Source: Pararhodobacter zhoushanensis (GTDB lineage Bacteria > Pseudomonadota > Alphaproteobacteria > Rhodobacterales > Rhodobacteraceae). From it: a stretch of DNA of 64,000 bases. Below the pieces are notes generated by a model. That model was given only the letters and a program-made list of their open reading frames with translations. It did no database searches and was not told the DNA's origin. The translations under genes were made by a program, and so were the position numbers. The stretch is taken from assembly GCF_003990445.1 (NCBI RefSeq), contig NZ_REEZ01000008.1, forward strand, positions 1 through 64,000, given 5' to 3'. Positions within the stretch are counted from its first letter, which is position 1. Each line of letters begins with the position of its first letter. Positions 1-7,147 of the stretch are shown here, one piece after another.

Positions 1-494
1 TGCGTCTGCTTGAAGGGTCGGTTGACCGGGCGGCGGATCAGCAACTGTTCTTCACGGCGCAGATCGTGAACTGGATTCTGGGTGCGATTGACGGTCACGC
101 CAAGAATTACTCGGTTTTTCTGGGGCCGGGGGGTTTTCGGATGACCCCGCTCTACGACATTCTGAGCGCGGCCCCGGCGATGGCCAGCAACGGGTTCCGT
201 CATAAGGACCTGCGTCTGGCGATGTCCGTGGGACGGCGCAACCACTACCGACTGGACCAGATCCAGCCCCGCCATTTTGACCAGTCGGCCCTGCGCGCCC
301 GCGTTGCACCCGACACGCGGCGTCAGGCCTTTGCCCGGATCGTTGCGGCCGGATTGCCCGCCGTTGAGCGCGTGGCGAATGCGCTGCCCGCCGGTTTCCC
401 CGAACGGGTCAGCGGCCCGATTCTGGAACATGCCCGCAACCGGCTTGAGCTGCTCATCCGGCAGGCCGAGGCCGGGCAGATCGTCGTCCATTGA
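1..494 (+). CDS. HipA-type serine/threonine kinase, C-terminal part (truncated by window edge)
   Basis: The reading frame is open from base 3 and ends at TGA 492-494, leaving about 163 C-terminal residues. It carries the HipA C-terminal kinase signature 'NWILGAIDGHAKNYS', matching the family's N-x-x-x-G-x-x-D-x-H-x-K-N catalytic/metal-binding motif, followed by 'MTPLYDILSA', another HipA landmark. HipA proteins are toxins of type II toxin-antitoxin modules that phosphorylate a translation target (GltX in E. coli) and cause growth arrest. The N-terminal half and any HipB-type antitoxin lie outside the window, so an intact module cannot be claimed. The next gene is convergent and starts a different functional block. 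Confidence 0.85.
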   Translation, partial: RLLEGSVDRAADQQLFFTAQIVNWILGAIDGHAKNYSVFLGPGGFRMTPLYDILSAAPAMASNGFRHKDLRLAMSVGRRNHYRLDQIQPRHFDQSALRARVAPDTRRQAFARIVAAGLPAVERVANALPAGFPERVSGPILEHARNRLELLIRQAEAGQIVVH

Positions 495-521
495 GCCGCG
501 CTGCCCGACTGGATGGCAGCG

Positions 522-1967
522 TCAGAGCAGCCCGAAATACTCGCGCTGTTCCCACTCCGAGACCGTGGCGGCATAGCGTGCCCATTCCGCGCGCTTGAGG
601 GTCGCGATGTAGTCGACGAATTCAGGCCCGATGGCGTCGCGGTAGAGCGTGCTGCCCTCAAACGCGCTTAATGCTGCGTCCATCGAGCGGGGCAGGGCAC
701 GCACATCTGCCGCATAGGGCGTGTCGGACGGGGGCGGAGGGGTCAGATTCCCCTCGATCCCCGCCAGCCCCGAGATGATCTGCGACGCAAACACGTAATA
801 CGGGTTCGCGCCCGGCTCGGCGACGCGGTTCTCGATCCGGCTGGCGCGGTCTTCGGCCACCATCAGCGCGCGCACCATCGCGCCCCGGTTATCGCGGCCC
901 CACTGGATGCGGTCGGGGGCCATCTGGAACGGCTGGTAGCGTTTATAGCCGTTCACCGTGGGGGTGGTCAGGATGCAGGATGCCTCGGCATGCGCCAGCA
1001 GCCCGGCGATCCAGCCTGACGCCTCGGGGGTGATGTCGTGCCCTTCGGCGGGCATGAACAGGTTGCGCCCGTCTGACAGGTTGGTCAGCGACTGGTGCAG
1101 ATGCCAACCTGCCGAGGCCCCGCCTTCGATCTTCGGGCGGCACATGAAGCTGGCGTGCAACCCGCGCCGGGCGGCGACCTGTTTGGCCATCGCGCGCAGC
1201 ATGATCATGTTATCAGCGTGGGTCATCGCGTCGGCGGGGCCGAAAACGAACTCCACCTGCCCCGGCCCCATCTCGATCTCGACCGAGGTCAGCGGCATGC
1301 CAAGCGATTGCGCAGCGCGGCGCAGGTCGTCCAGAACCGGCTCCATCCGGTCATAGGTGGTGTCCGCCAGAAACTGATAGCCGGGGGCGAGCAGGCGGGT
1401 GTCGGGCGGGGTGCCCGGCAGGCCGCTATCGCTGTGCTCAAGATGCGGATTGGTCACTTCGAACAGGTTGAATTCAACCTCCAACCCCACCGTCAGCCCC
1501 CAACCGTGCGCTGCCAGCCGGGTGAGCGCGCCTTTCAGCACTTGCCGGGGCGCGTAGGAAATCGGCGTGCCATCAACCCGCGCCAGATCGCAAAACAGCC
1601 ACGCCGAGCCGGGCGACCACGACAATTCGCGGAAGGTGGCCGGGACCGGGATCAGCCACATATCCCCCGCACCCGCGCCTTGCCCGCCCTCACCGGACCA
1701 GACCGGAAACACCGTCCGGCCCGAGGTGTCCTTGAGCAGCAGCGTCGACGGCGCGCGCAGGCCAGAGCGGAAGACCGAGGGCAGCATGTCTGCCACCACC
1801 GTCTTGCCGCGCAAAATGCCGTGGGCGTCGGAAAACAACACGCGAACCGTCTCGATCCCAGCGGCCTTGACGCGGGCGAGGATCTCGGCGGCGCGGTCCA
1901 GCGCGTCGGGGCTCAGAAACCCCTGCCGGGCAAGCGTTCCGTCGGCCAGGGCGGTAGGATCAGTCAT
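522..1967 (-). CDS. Glutamine synthetase-like ligase (gamma-glutamylamide synthetase family)
   Basis: This 481-aa protein has the glutamine synthetase catalytic fold. Visible landmarks are a glutamate-rich metal site 'VEIEMGPGQVEF' and the ATP/glutamate site 'KIEGGASAGWHLHQSL'. Length and divergence fit the GS-like ligases (PuuA, IpuC, AtdA1 relatives) that join glutamate to amines rather than housekeeping GlnA; this is an inference. The start chosen is the ATG at 1965-1967 (MTDPTALADG); an upstream extension to 2060 reads like noncoding sequence. It is the last gene of a minus-strand group running from 4158: Rieske protein, oxygenase, unknown protein, GS. Aniline degradation also pairs a GS-like enzyme with a Rieske oxygenase, so glutamylation of an amine before oxidation is possible here. 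Confidence 0.85.
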   Translation of the reverse strand: MTDPTALADGTLARQGFLSPDALDRAAEILARVKAAGIETVRVLFSDAHGILRGKTVVADMLPSVFRSGLRAPSTLLLKDTSGRTVFPVWSGEGGQGAGAGDMWLIPVPATFRELSWSPGSAWLFCDLARVDGTPISYAPRQVLKGALTRLAAHGWGLTVGLEVEFNLFEVTNPHLEHSDSGLPGTPPDTRLLAPGYQFLADTTYDRMEPVLDDLRRAAQSLGMPLTSVEIEMGPGQVEFVFGPADAMTHADNMIMLRAMAKQVAARRGLHASFMCRPKIEGGASAGWHLHQSLTNLSDGRNLFMPAEGHDITPEASGWIAGLLAHAEASCILTTPTVNGYKRYQPFQMAPDRIQWGRDNRGAMVRALMVAEDRASRIENRVAEPGANPYYVFASQIISGLAGIEGNLTPPPPSDTPYAADVRALPRSMDAALSAFEGSTLYRDAIGPEFVDYIATLKRAEWARYAATVSEWEQREYFGLL

Positions 1968-2083
1968 GCAGCGCTCTCTTGGGTTCGGTCGGTGGCGGGC
2001 AACGAGAAGGCCCCGCGTGGGTGCCCGTGATATTGATAAACGAGGAACGGACCCATGCAACGGGCCTGTGGGTCGAGGACTGG

Positions 2084-2518
2084 TTACGCAAAGAAGGGCC
2101 GGACTTGGGGAGTGGTCGGCTCAGTCTGCGTAACCCCCGACCAGCCCACACCCCGCACGAACGCCGGTTCGCCCAGCCGGACATCGGCGGGCAGCGCGGG
2201 ATCGGCGCGGTCGTCAAACCAGCGCCACGCGCCTGCGCCTAACAAAAGCACGCTTTCAGCCCCAAACAGCGCGGTCACTACCAGCGTGTCGATCAGCCCC
2301 GCGTGGCCGTCGCGCAGGTGCAGCGGGACGGGTTCATCCGCAGCCAGACCCCGTACGTCCATCACCGGCGCATGGGTCAGCGTCAGGGTCACGCCGTCGA
2401 ACCCCTGCCGTGCGGCCATTTGCCGGAGGGACTCGCGCAGGGTGAAATAGCCGTCCAGAATGTCCTGAAACGGCCGCGCATCGCCGGGCGGGGCCGCTGT
2501 CAAACCGTGGCATCCCAC
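2084..2518 (-). CDS. Hypothetical protein, 144 aa, overlapping the oxygenase gene
   Basis: The start is a GTG at 2516-2518 that overlaps the 3' end of the oxygenase gene by 19 bp, which suggests translational coupling; an internal ATG at residue 34 is the alternative. I do not recognise the family. The chain is acidic, has no signal peptide or clear membrane segment, and contains a stretch 'LRDGHAGLIDTLVVTALFG' that faintly recalls the 'HAGE-x-ET' motif of creatininase-fold amidohydrolases, but the protein is much shorter than that family and lacks its N-terminal metal motif. It lies between a split Rieske oxygenase and a GS-like ligase, so a role in the same pathway is likely from context only. 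Truncation of a larger ancestor is possible. Confidence 0.55.
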   Translation of the reverse strand: MGCHGLTAAPPGDARPFQDILDGYFTLRESLRQMAARQGFDGVTLTLTHAPVMDVRGLAADEPVPLHLRDGHAGLIDTLVVTALFGAESVLLLGAGAWRWFDDRADPALPADVRLGEPAFVRGVGWSGVTQTEPTTPQVRPFFA

Positions 2519-3726
2519 GGGCAGCCCGCGCGGCGTTCAGTATCCATCTGCTTGCTGGCTGCCACCCAATTGCCGGTGTCGCCGATGGCGTCATTCGACA
2601 AGGGGCCGATGATCTGCGGCGTCAGGGCGCGGTCCTGCATCGGCAGCTTCTCTGGCTGACCCGTCTCCAGCGCCTTGATCGCGCGGCGCAGCATCAGGCG
2701 GTAGCGCACGATGGCAGCGTCCCCCCTGCCCAGATGCTCGCGCGTGCGGTCCTGAATCGCGCCCAGCCCCTCAACCGCCCATTGGTCATGCACGTTGATG
2801 TCCGGTCCCATGCCCGTATAGGTCTGGGTCTCCTGCTCGTCGGGGTCAAAGTGATAGGCGTTCGTGCGATTCTTGAGCGGCGCGTAATCCGGCAGCCGGT
2901 GCTCTTTGAGCCGCTGCGCGCGCATCAGCTCTTTGTTCACTGGCTGGCGGAAGCTGGTGAACATGGTGAACCAATAGCAGGTCTCATCATCGACCGGCAC
3001 ATGCCACTGGGTGATGATCATTTCGCGCGACATCGGGATGCAGATGGCCGAGGGGAAGATCTGGTTGGTCACACGGACATGCGTCAGGTCATGCGCCATA
3101 TGGCGCAGGGCGGTGATCTTCAGCCCATAATCGGTTTCCTCGACCTCAAGATCCGGCCGCGGGTATTCGCGCAGAAGCTGGGTCATCGGCATGTCGGTAT
3201 GCGCCGCCTTGTCGCGGAACTGCTTGCCGTAGCTGTCGGCGGGGTCTTCGTCTTCGAGGAAGCGGTGCAGGAACGAGGCATGCGAGGGGTCGATGCCGAT
3301 CTCAAGCGCCTGCAGCCAGTTGCATTCCCACAGGCCCTTGAAGGCAAAGACATGGCTGTCGGGGGCGCGGAAACAGTCGAAATTGGGGAAGGCGGGCGGC
3401 TCGCCGGTGCCCAGATAGGCGAAGAACACGCCCTTCTTCTCGACGACGGGATAGACCGGGCCGCCCTCGACCACGCGGATATCGTCGCGCGCCGGGTGGT
3501 GCGCCGGGGGCTCATCGGGCGTGCTTTGCCGGGTGGCGAGGATATAGCCCTCCCCCTGGCGCAACAGCACCAGCCGCTCGCCCAGCAGGTTGACCGGGAG
3601 GCGCGGCTCGTCGTCGGTCAGCTCGTCCACCAGCGCGGCGGGTTGCCAGTACATCCGGTGAACCGCGCCCGCCGGGGTGTCGGGGCCGATGCGGGTGATC
3701 TGGTCGTTCAGCTTTTGCGAGATCAT
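2500..3726 (-). CDS. Rieske-type oxygenase catalytic subunit lacking the [2Fe-2S] cluster ligands (split phthalate-dioxygenase family)
   Basis: A 408-aa protein related to the alpha subunits of phthalate 4,5-dioxygenase-type oxygenases. The start of the Rieske domain is present ('RIGPDTPAGAVHRMYWQPA', 'LLGERLVLLRQGEG') and the catalytic domain is complete, with the mononuclear iron region 'NWLQALEIGIDPSHASFLH' (N136, E142, D146, H149, H154). The segment where CxH and CxxH should bind the iron-sulfur cluster is replaced by a short stretch without cysteines (about residues 61-90). The adjacent upstream gene supplies exactly that missing domain as a separate protein. The likely role is the nonheme-iron hydroxylating half of a two-protein oxygenase; the substrate is unknown. 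No flavin/ferredoxin reductase lies beside it. ATG at 3726; the preceding gene ends 21 bp upstream. Confidence 0.85.
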   Translation of the reverse strand: MISQKLNDQITRIGPDTPAGAVHRMYWQPAALVDELTDDEPRLPVNLLGERLVLLRQGEGYILATRQSTPDEPPAHHPARDDIRVVEGGPVYPVVEKKGVFFAYLGTGEPPAFPNFDCFRAPDSHVFAFKGLWECNWLQALEIGIDPSHASFLHRFLEDEDPADSYGKQFRDKAAHTDMPMTQLLREYPRPDLEVEETDYGLKITALRHMAHDLTHVRVTNQIFPSAICIPMSREMIITQWHVPVDDETCYWFTMFTSFRQPVNKELMRAQRLKEHRLPDYAPLKNRTNAYHFDPDEQETQTYTGMGPDINVHDQWAVEGLGAIQDRTREHLGRGDAAIVRYRLMLRRAIKALETGQPEKLPMQDRALTPQIIGPLSNDAIGDTGNWVAASKQMDTERRAGCPWDATV

Positions 3727-3747
3727 TGTGGCGTCCTTTCGGGGCGG

Positions 3748-4158
3748 TCAGGCGTCAGAGGCGGCGGTAGCGGGCAGGGGCGGCGGCGCGCCGTCACCGA
3801 ACCACGCATAGATCGCGCCGCCCGCTTCGATCACCGGGAAACTGGGCAGGCGGATGGTCTTGAACATGGTGGAATCCGCGGGCTCGGCCGGTTGTTCGGT
3901 GCATTGTCCCGTGCGGTCGAAGTGCCAGCCATGGAAGGGACAGCGCAGGCCGTTATCCTCGCGCCGGCCAAAACACAGATCCGCGCCGCGATGCGGGCAA
4001 TGGCGCCCGATCAGGCCCAGCTCGCCGTCGTTGTCGCGAAACAGTACCAGCCGCTGGCCAAAGGCCTCCACGGGCACCACCGGGCGCTTGACGGCCATGT
4101 CCTGCGCTTGTGCGACGACAACCCAATCGGTGGGGGCTAGGTCGGCGGCGTGGGACAT
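3748..4158 (-). CDS. Stand-alone Rieske [2Fe-2S] protein, partner of the split oxygenase
   Basis: A 136-aa single-domain Rieske protein. The cluster ligands are plain: 'CPHRGADLCFG' (C54, H56) and 'CPFHGWHFD' (C73, H76). It resembles the N-terminal domain of phthalate-dioxygenase-type alpha subunits more than a small ferredoxin and stops at 'WFGDGAPPPLP', about where the catalytic domain would begin in a one-piece enzyme. It is first in the minus-strand operon, 21 bp upstream of the catalytic subunit that lacks these ligands. The inferred role is to carry electrons to the mononuclear iron of that subunit. An AGGAGA ribosome site precedes the ATG at 4158. The IclR regulator is divergent. Confidence 0.88.
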   Translation of the reverse strand: MSHAADLAPTDWVVVAQAQDMAVKRPVVPVEAFGQRLVLFRDNDGELGLIGRHCPHRGADLCFGRREDNGLRCPFHGWHFDRTGQCTEQPAEPADSTMFKTIRLPSFPVIEAGGAIYAWFGDGAPPPLPATAASDA

Positions 4159-4200
4159 GTGATTCTCCTGTCTGGGTTAGAAAGCGCTGGACGCTGCCAG

Positions 4201-4238
4201 GTTTGTGCGTTATTTGAACATTCGTGCGTTATATAAAC
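4201..4238. promoter_or_regulatory. Candidate IclR operator: direct repeat GTGCGTTAT x2
   Basis: Between the divergent Rieske gene and the iclR-type gene, GTGCGTTAT occurs at 4205-4213 and 4224-4232, 19 bp apart start to start (about two helical turns). The outer ends GTTT (4201-4204) and AAAC (4235-4238) are inverted. The site lies 43 bp upstream of the Rieske start codon and 75 bp upstream of the regulator start, a position suited to control both promoters. Confidence 0.5.
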
Positions 4239-4312
4239 TACGCGCGCGCCGTGCCTTGCGTCAACAAGAATGCGAGGGCCAACCTGTTCGACCCCGCGCG
4301 GAGCTTTTTGCT

Positions 4313-5089
4313 ATGAGCGATACCGACGAAAAGAAGGGCGCTTCGACCTTTGCGAAAGGTCTGCGCGTGCTCGAATGCTTCGAGGGCGGTGCGCGGGGCC
4401 TGACCATGGCGGGCATCAGCAAAACCACCGGCATGGACCGCGCCACGGTGCGCCGGCTGTGCCTGACGTTGGTTGAATCCGGGTATCTGGCCCAGAGCGG
4501 GCATGAATTGCACCTGACGCCGCGCATTCTGGCCCCGGCGGGGGGATACCTGATGGCCAATGATTTTGGCCGCGCGATCCAGCCCGTGCTGACCGCCTTC
4601 GCACAGGAACTGGGCGGCGAGATTTCAATGGCGGTGCGCGACCGCGACCGGGCGCTTTATGTTGCGCAATCGGTCACGCCGGGCGCACGGTTGTCCATCG
4701 GGTTTGTCGTTGGCAGTTCGATCCCGCTTTTGCCCACTGCAATCGGTCGCATGCTGCTGGCGTCCAGCCCGCACGCGGATCGTGAGCGGGCTTTGCGCAG
4801 GCTACCCCACATCCGCTACACCGATGCAACCGACACCGACCCCGCGTCCCTTGATGCCAAGATCAGCGCCGCTGCGGATCAGGGTTACGCCGTCGTGCGC
4901 GGCGAATTCGAAGCGGGCGTCACGGCGCTGGCGGTTGCTGTCGGAAACCATGCGCATACGACGGCGGTCATCGGCACCTCGGTTGCCGGTGCGACGCTGG
5001 AGGATGACGCCGAAAGGGCGCGGATGCTCGACATCCTGCGCCGCGCGGCGCGCAGCCTGCGCGGGCCGGACCGGTCCGCCCCGCGATAA
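4313..5089 (+). CDS. IclR-family transcriptional regulator
   Basis: 258 aa from the ATG at 4313 (MSDTDEKKG); the 36 codons upstream read through the promoter repeats and were not used. The N-terminal winged helix (about residues 11-70) contains 'KGLRVLECFEGGARGLTM' and 'MDRATVRRLCLTLVESGYL', typical of IclR/PcaR proteins that control aromatic catabolism. The effector domain (about 80-250) includes 'ARLSIGFVVGSSIPLLPTA' and 'VVRGEFEAGVTALAVAV'. The gene is divergent from the Rieske operon and convergent with the ThDP enzyme, ending 7 bp from it. It most likely senses a pathway intermediate and controls the oxygenase operon. Confidence 0.9.
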   Translation: MSDTDEKKGASTFAKGLRVLECFEGGARGLTMAGISKTTGMDRATVRRLCLTLVESGYLAQSGHELHLTPRILAPAGGYLMANDFGRAIQPVLTAFAQELGGEISMAVRDRDRALYVAQSVTPGARLSIGFVVGSSIPLLPTAIGRMLLASSPHADRERALRRLPHIRYTDATDTDPASLDAKISAAADQGYAVVRGEFEAGVTALAVAVGNHAHTTAVIGTSVAGATLEDDAERARMLDILRRAARSLRGPDRSAPR

Positions 5090-5096
5090 GCCGCAC

Positions 5097-6722
5097 TCAG
5101 ATCCGCATCCGTGGCACATCTGTGGGATCGAGCTTGAGCTCGATCAGCAGCGGTCGGTCACGTTTCGGGATCGCTGCGAGCGCAGCCGCGAGTGTCTCAT
5201 CCGAGTCGACACGCAGCCCCTGTCCCCCCAGCGCCGTGGCCACCGCCGCGAACGAGGGCCATTCGAATTCTGTCAGTGCCGGGTCCATGTTGCGGTCGAT
5301 GAACTGGATGTGCTCGGCCCCATAAGCACTGTCGTTGGCGACGATGACGATCAGATCCTGCTTGAGCCGCACCGCCGTGTTGAACTCGTTGATCCCGCCC
5401 ATCATGAACCCGCCGTCGCCGGTAAACAGCACCACCGGACGCGAGCGGTCGGCCAGCCCTGCGCCGATGGCTTCCTGCAAACCCAGCCCGATCGAGCCGA
5501 AATTCGCCGTAACCAGAAAACTGCGCGGATCGGGGGCTGAGATCCGGCACCAGACTTCGGTCATGAAGCGCCCGCCGTCGGTGGTCAGGATACGCTGTTT
5601 GGGTAGTGCCGCTTCCAGTTGCTCCAGCGCGGCGATGTAATTGGCAAAGCCCGGTTTGGTGCTGCTGCGGGGCGGGGTGTGGGCCGTCAGCGTCGCGCGG
5701 TCCAGCTCGCGCGTGAAGCCCGACGGCGGGATCTCGGCCTCGTCCAGCCAGTACAGGATATTGTCGGCTGTCAGTGCGGCATCGGCGACCAGCGCGACAT
5801 CGGGGTGGAAGTTCTTGGCAACTTCGGTCAGCGAGTCGTTGACCTGCACCACGCGCTTGCCTTTGAGCAGCTTGCCCCTGTCGGTGGTGAAATGGTGCAG
5901 CGAGGTGCCGAAGCACACGATGCAATCGGCCTTGGCGATCAAGTCATAGGCAGCGGGGGTCGAGAGCGTGCCGAAGATGTCCATGTTATAGGGATGGTCG
6001 TTGAACAGGCCCTTGGCCTTGAGCGACGTGGCCAGCGGGGCCTCAAGCCGGTCCGCAAGCCGGATCAGCGCATCCCGTGCGTCGACTGCGCCGCCGCCGG
6101 CCAGGATCACCGGGCGCCGGGCCGAGGCGATCATCCCCACGGCCTCGTCCAGATCATCGCCAGCCGGGACCATCGCCGGGGCGGTAAAGGTCGGGAAGAC
6201 GGTCTTGGTGTGCTCGACCTCTTGCCACATGAAATCGGCGGGCATGTTCACCACGATGGGCCGCTTCTCTACCCGCGCGCGGTAAAAGGCGTGCGCGACG
6301 TCATAGGCGGCGGTCTGCGGTGCGCGCACCTGCTCGAATCCCGCGCCGGTGACTTTGACCACTTCCCGCTGGTCGATGCTTTGCAGGTTCTGCGGGTTCA
6401 TCACGGCGGTATCGCCCGCCAGCAGCACCATCGGGATATGTCCGCGCGCGCCTTCGGTCAGGGCTGTGACGCAATTGGTCAACGCCGGGCCATGGGTGAC
6501 CGTGGCCACGCCAACCGAGCCGGAAACATGGCTGTAGGCCAGCGCCATCAGGACGCTGCTGCCTTCATAGGCGGCGGGCACAAATGTACCGCCCCCGTCG
6601 CGGACGAAATCGTCGACCATGAACAGATTGGCATCGCCCATCAGTCCGAACATAGTGTCGACACCATGGTCCAACACGGAGCGGGCGATGGATTGATAGC
6701 AAAGAGTCTTTGCCTCGGGCAT
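5097..6722 (-). CDS. Thiamine diphosphate-dependent enzyme, acetolactate synthase-like
   Basis: 541 aa from the ATG at 6722 (MPEAKTL). The domain order is that of the ThDP enzymes: N-terminal Pyr domain with catalytic glutamate in 'AAYEGSS' (E53), central NAD-like domain with 'PVILAGGGAVDARDALIRLA', and C-terminal PP domain with the cofactor motif starting 'GDGGFMMGGINEFNTAV' near residue 435 and ending 'ANDSAYG'. Such proteins include acetolactate synthase, benzoylformate decarboxylase, oxalyl-CoA decarboxylase and sulfoacetaldehyde acetyltransferase. No small IlvH-type subunit is nearby, which argues against branched-chain biosynthesis and for a catabolic lyase or decarboxylase role. The exact substrate cannot be read from the sequence. 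Confidence 0.85.
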   Translation of the reverse strand: MPEAKTLCYQSIARSVLDHGVDTMFGLMGDANLFMVDDFVRDGGGTFVPAAYEGSSVLMALAYSHVSGSVGVATVTHGPALTNCVTALTEGARGHIPMVLLAGDTAVMNPQNLQSIDQREVVKVTGAGFEQVRAPQTAAYDVAHAFYRARVEKRPIVVNMPADFMWQEVEHTKTVFPTFTAPAMVPAGDDLDEAVGMIASARRPVILAGGGAVDARDALIRLADRLEAPLATSLKAKGLFNDHPYNMDIFGTLSTPAAYDLIAKADCIVCFGTSLHHFTTDRGKLLKGKRVVQVNDSLTEVAKNFHPDVALVADAALTADNILYWLDEAEIPPSGFTRELDRATLTAHTPPRSSTKPGFANYIAALEQLEAALPKQRILTTDGGRFMTEVWCRISAPDPRSFLVTANFGSIGLGLQEAIGAGLADRSRPVVLFTGDGGFMMGGINEFNTAVRLKQDLIVIVANDSAYGAEHIQFIDRNMDPALTEFEWPSFAAVATALGGQGLRVDSDETLAAALAAIPKRDRPLLIELKLDPTDVPRMRI

Positions 6723-7147
6723 GGAAAGTCCTGTGAGCAAGGAAGAGGCGCGCCGGATCTGCGGCGCGGGTCACGGGTCAAGGATAGCGGGGTGCTGTGC
6801 CTCGGGCAAGGCGTGGGCCGCGCGCCTGTGGGGCCTCGGGTTTTCAAAGGTTCGAACAGACCGGATATACGAAAAGGCATTTTGGTGCTGCTGTTGTCCG
6901 TTGAGATCGCGCGAGCGGTTACGCGCAGCGCTCAACGAAAGCGGCTGGAGATAGGAAGATTGACAACGCATTTCGCATTGAATAGCACAGAACACCAGTG
7001 CGCGGGCCCGTGGGATCTGCGCGGGAGATGGGATGTTGTCAGTTCAGAAAGAGCATACCCAAAAGTCAAAAATGGACGAAGGGCGTCTGAAGTGACGGCG
7101 TTCCCTTTCCTTTGCGAAGTGCCCTTTAACGATCGGAGATGCGGCTG
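6723..7147. other. Intergenic region upstream of the acyl-CoA ligase gene
   Basis: About 425 bp between divergent genes with no credible ORF. A TTGACA hexamer at 6960-6965 could be a -35 element for the plus-strand ligase gene but no convincing -10 follows at 17 bp. The ribosome site GGAG at 7135-7138 is 9 nt from the ATG at 7148. No strong hairpin or repeat was seen. Confidence 0.4.

Noticed and set aside
2734-4140. 468-codon plus-strand ORF across the Rieske operon
   Set aside because: It lies antisense to two proteins with clear domain motifs; its translation is rich in His/Arg/Gly/Gln without any motif. Long antisense frames are expected in GC-rich DNA.
5097-6722. Acetolactate synthase of branched-chain amino acid synthesis
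   Set aside because: The motifs allow several ThDP enzymes, there is no small regulatory subunit gene, and the setting is catabolic.
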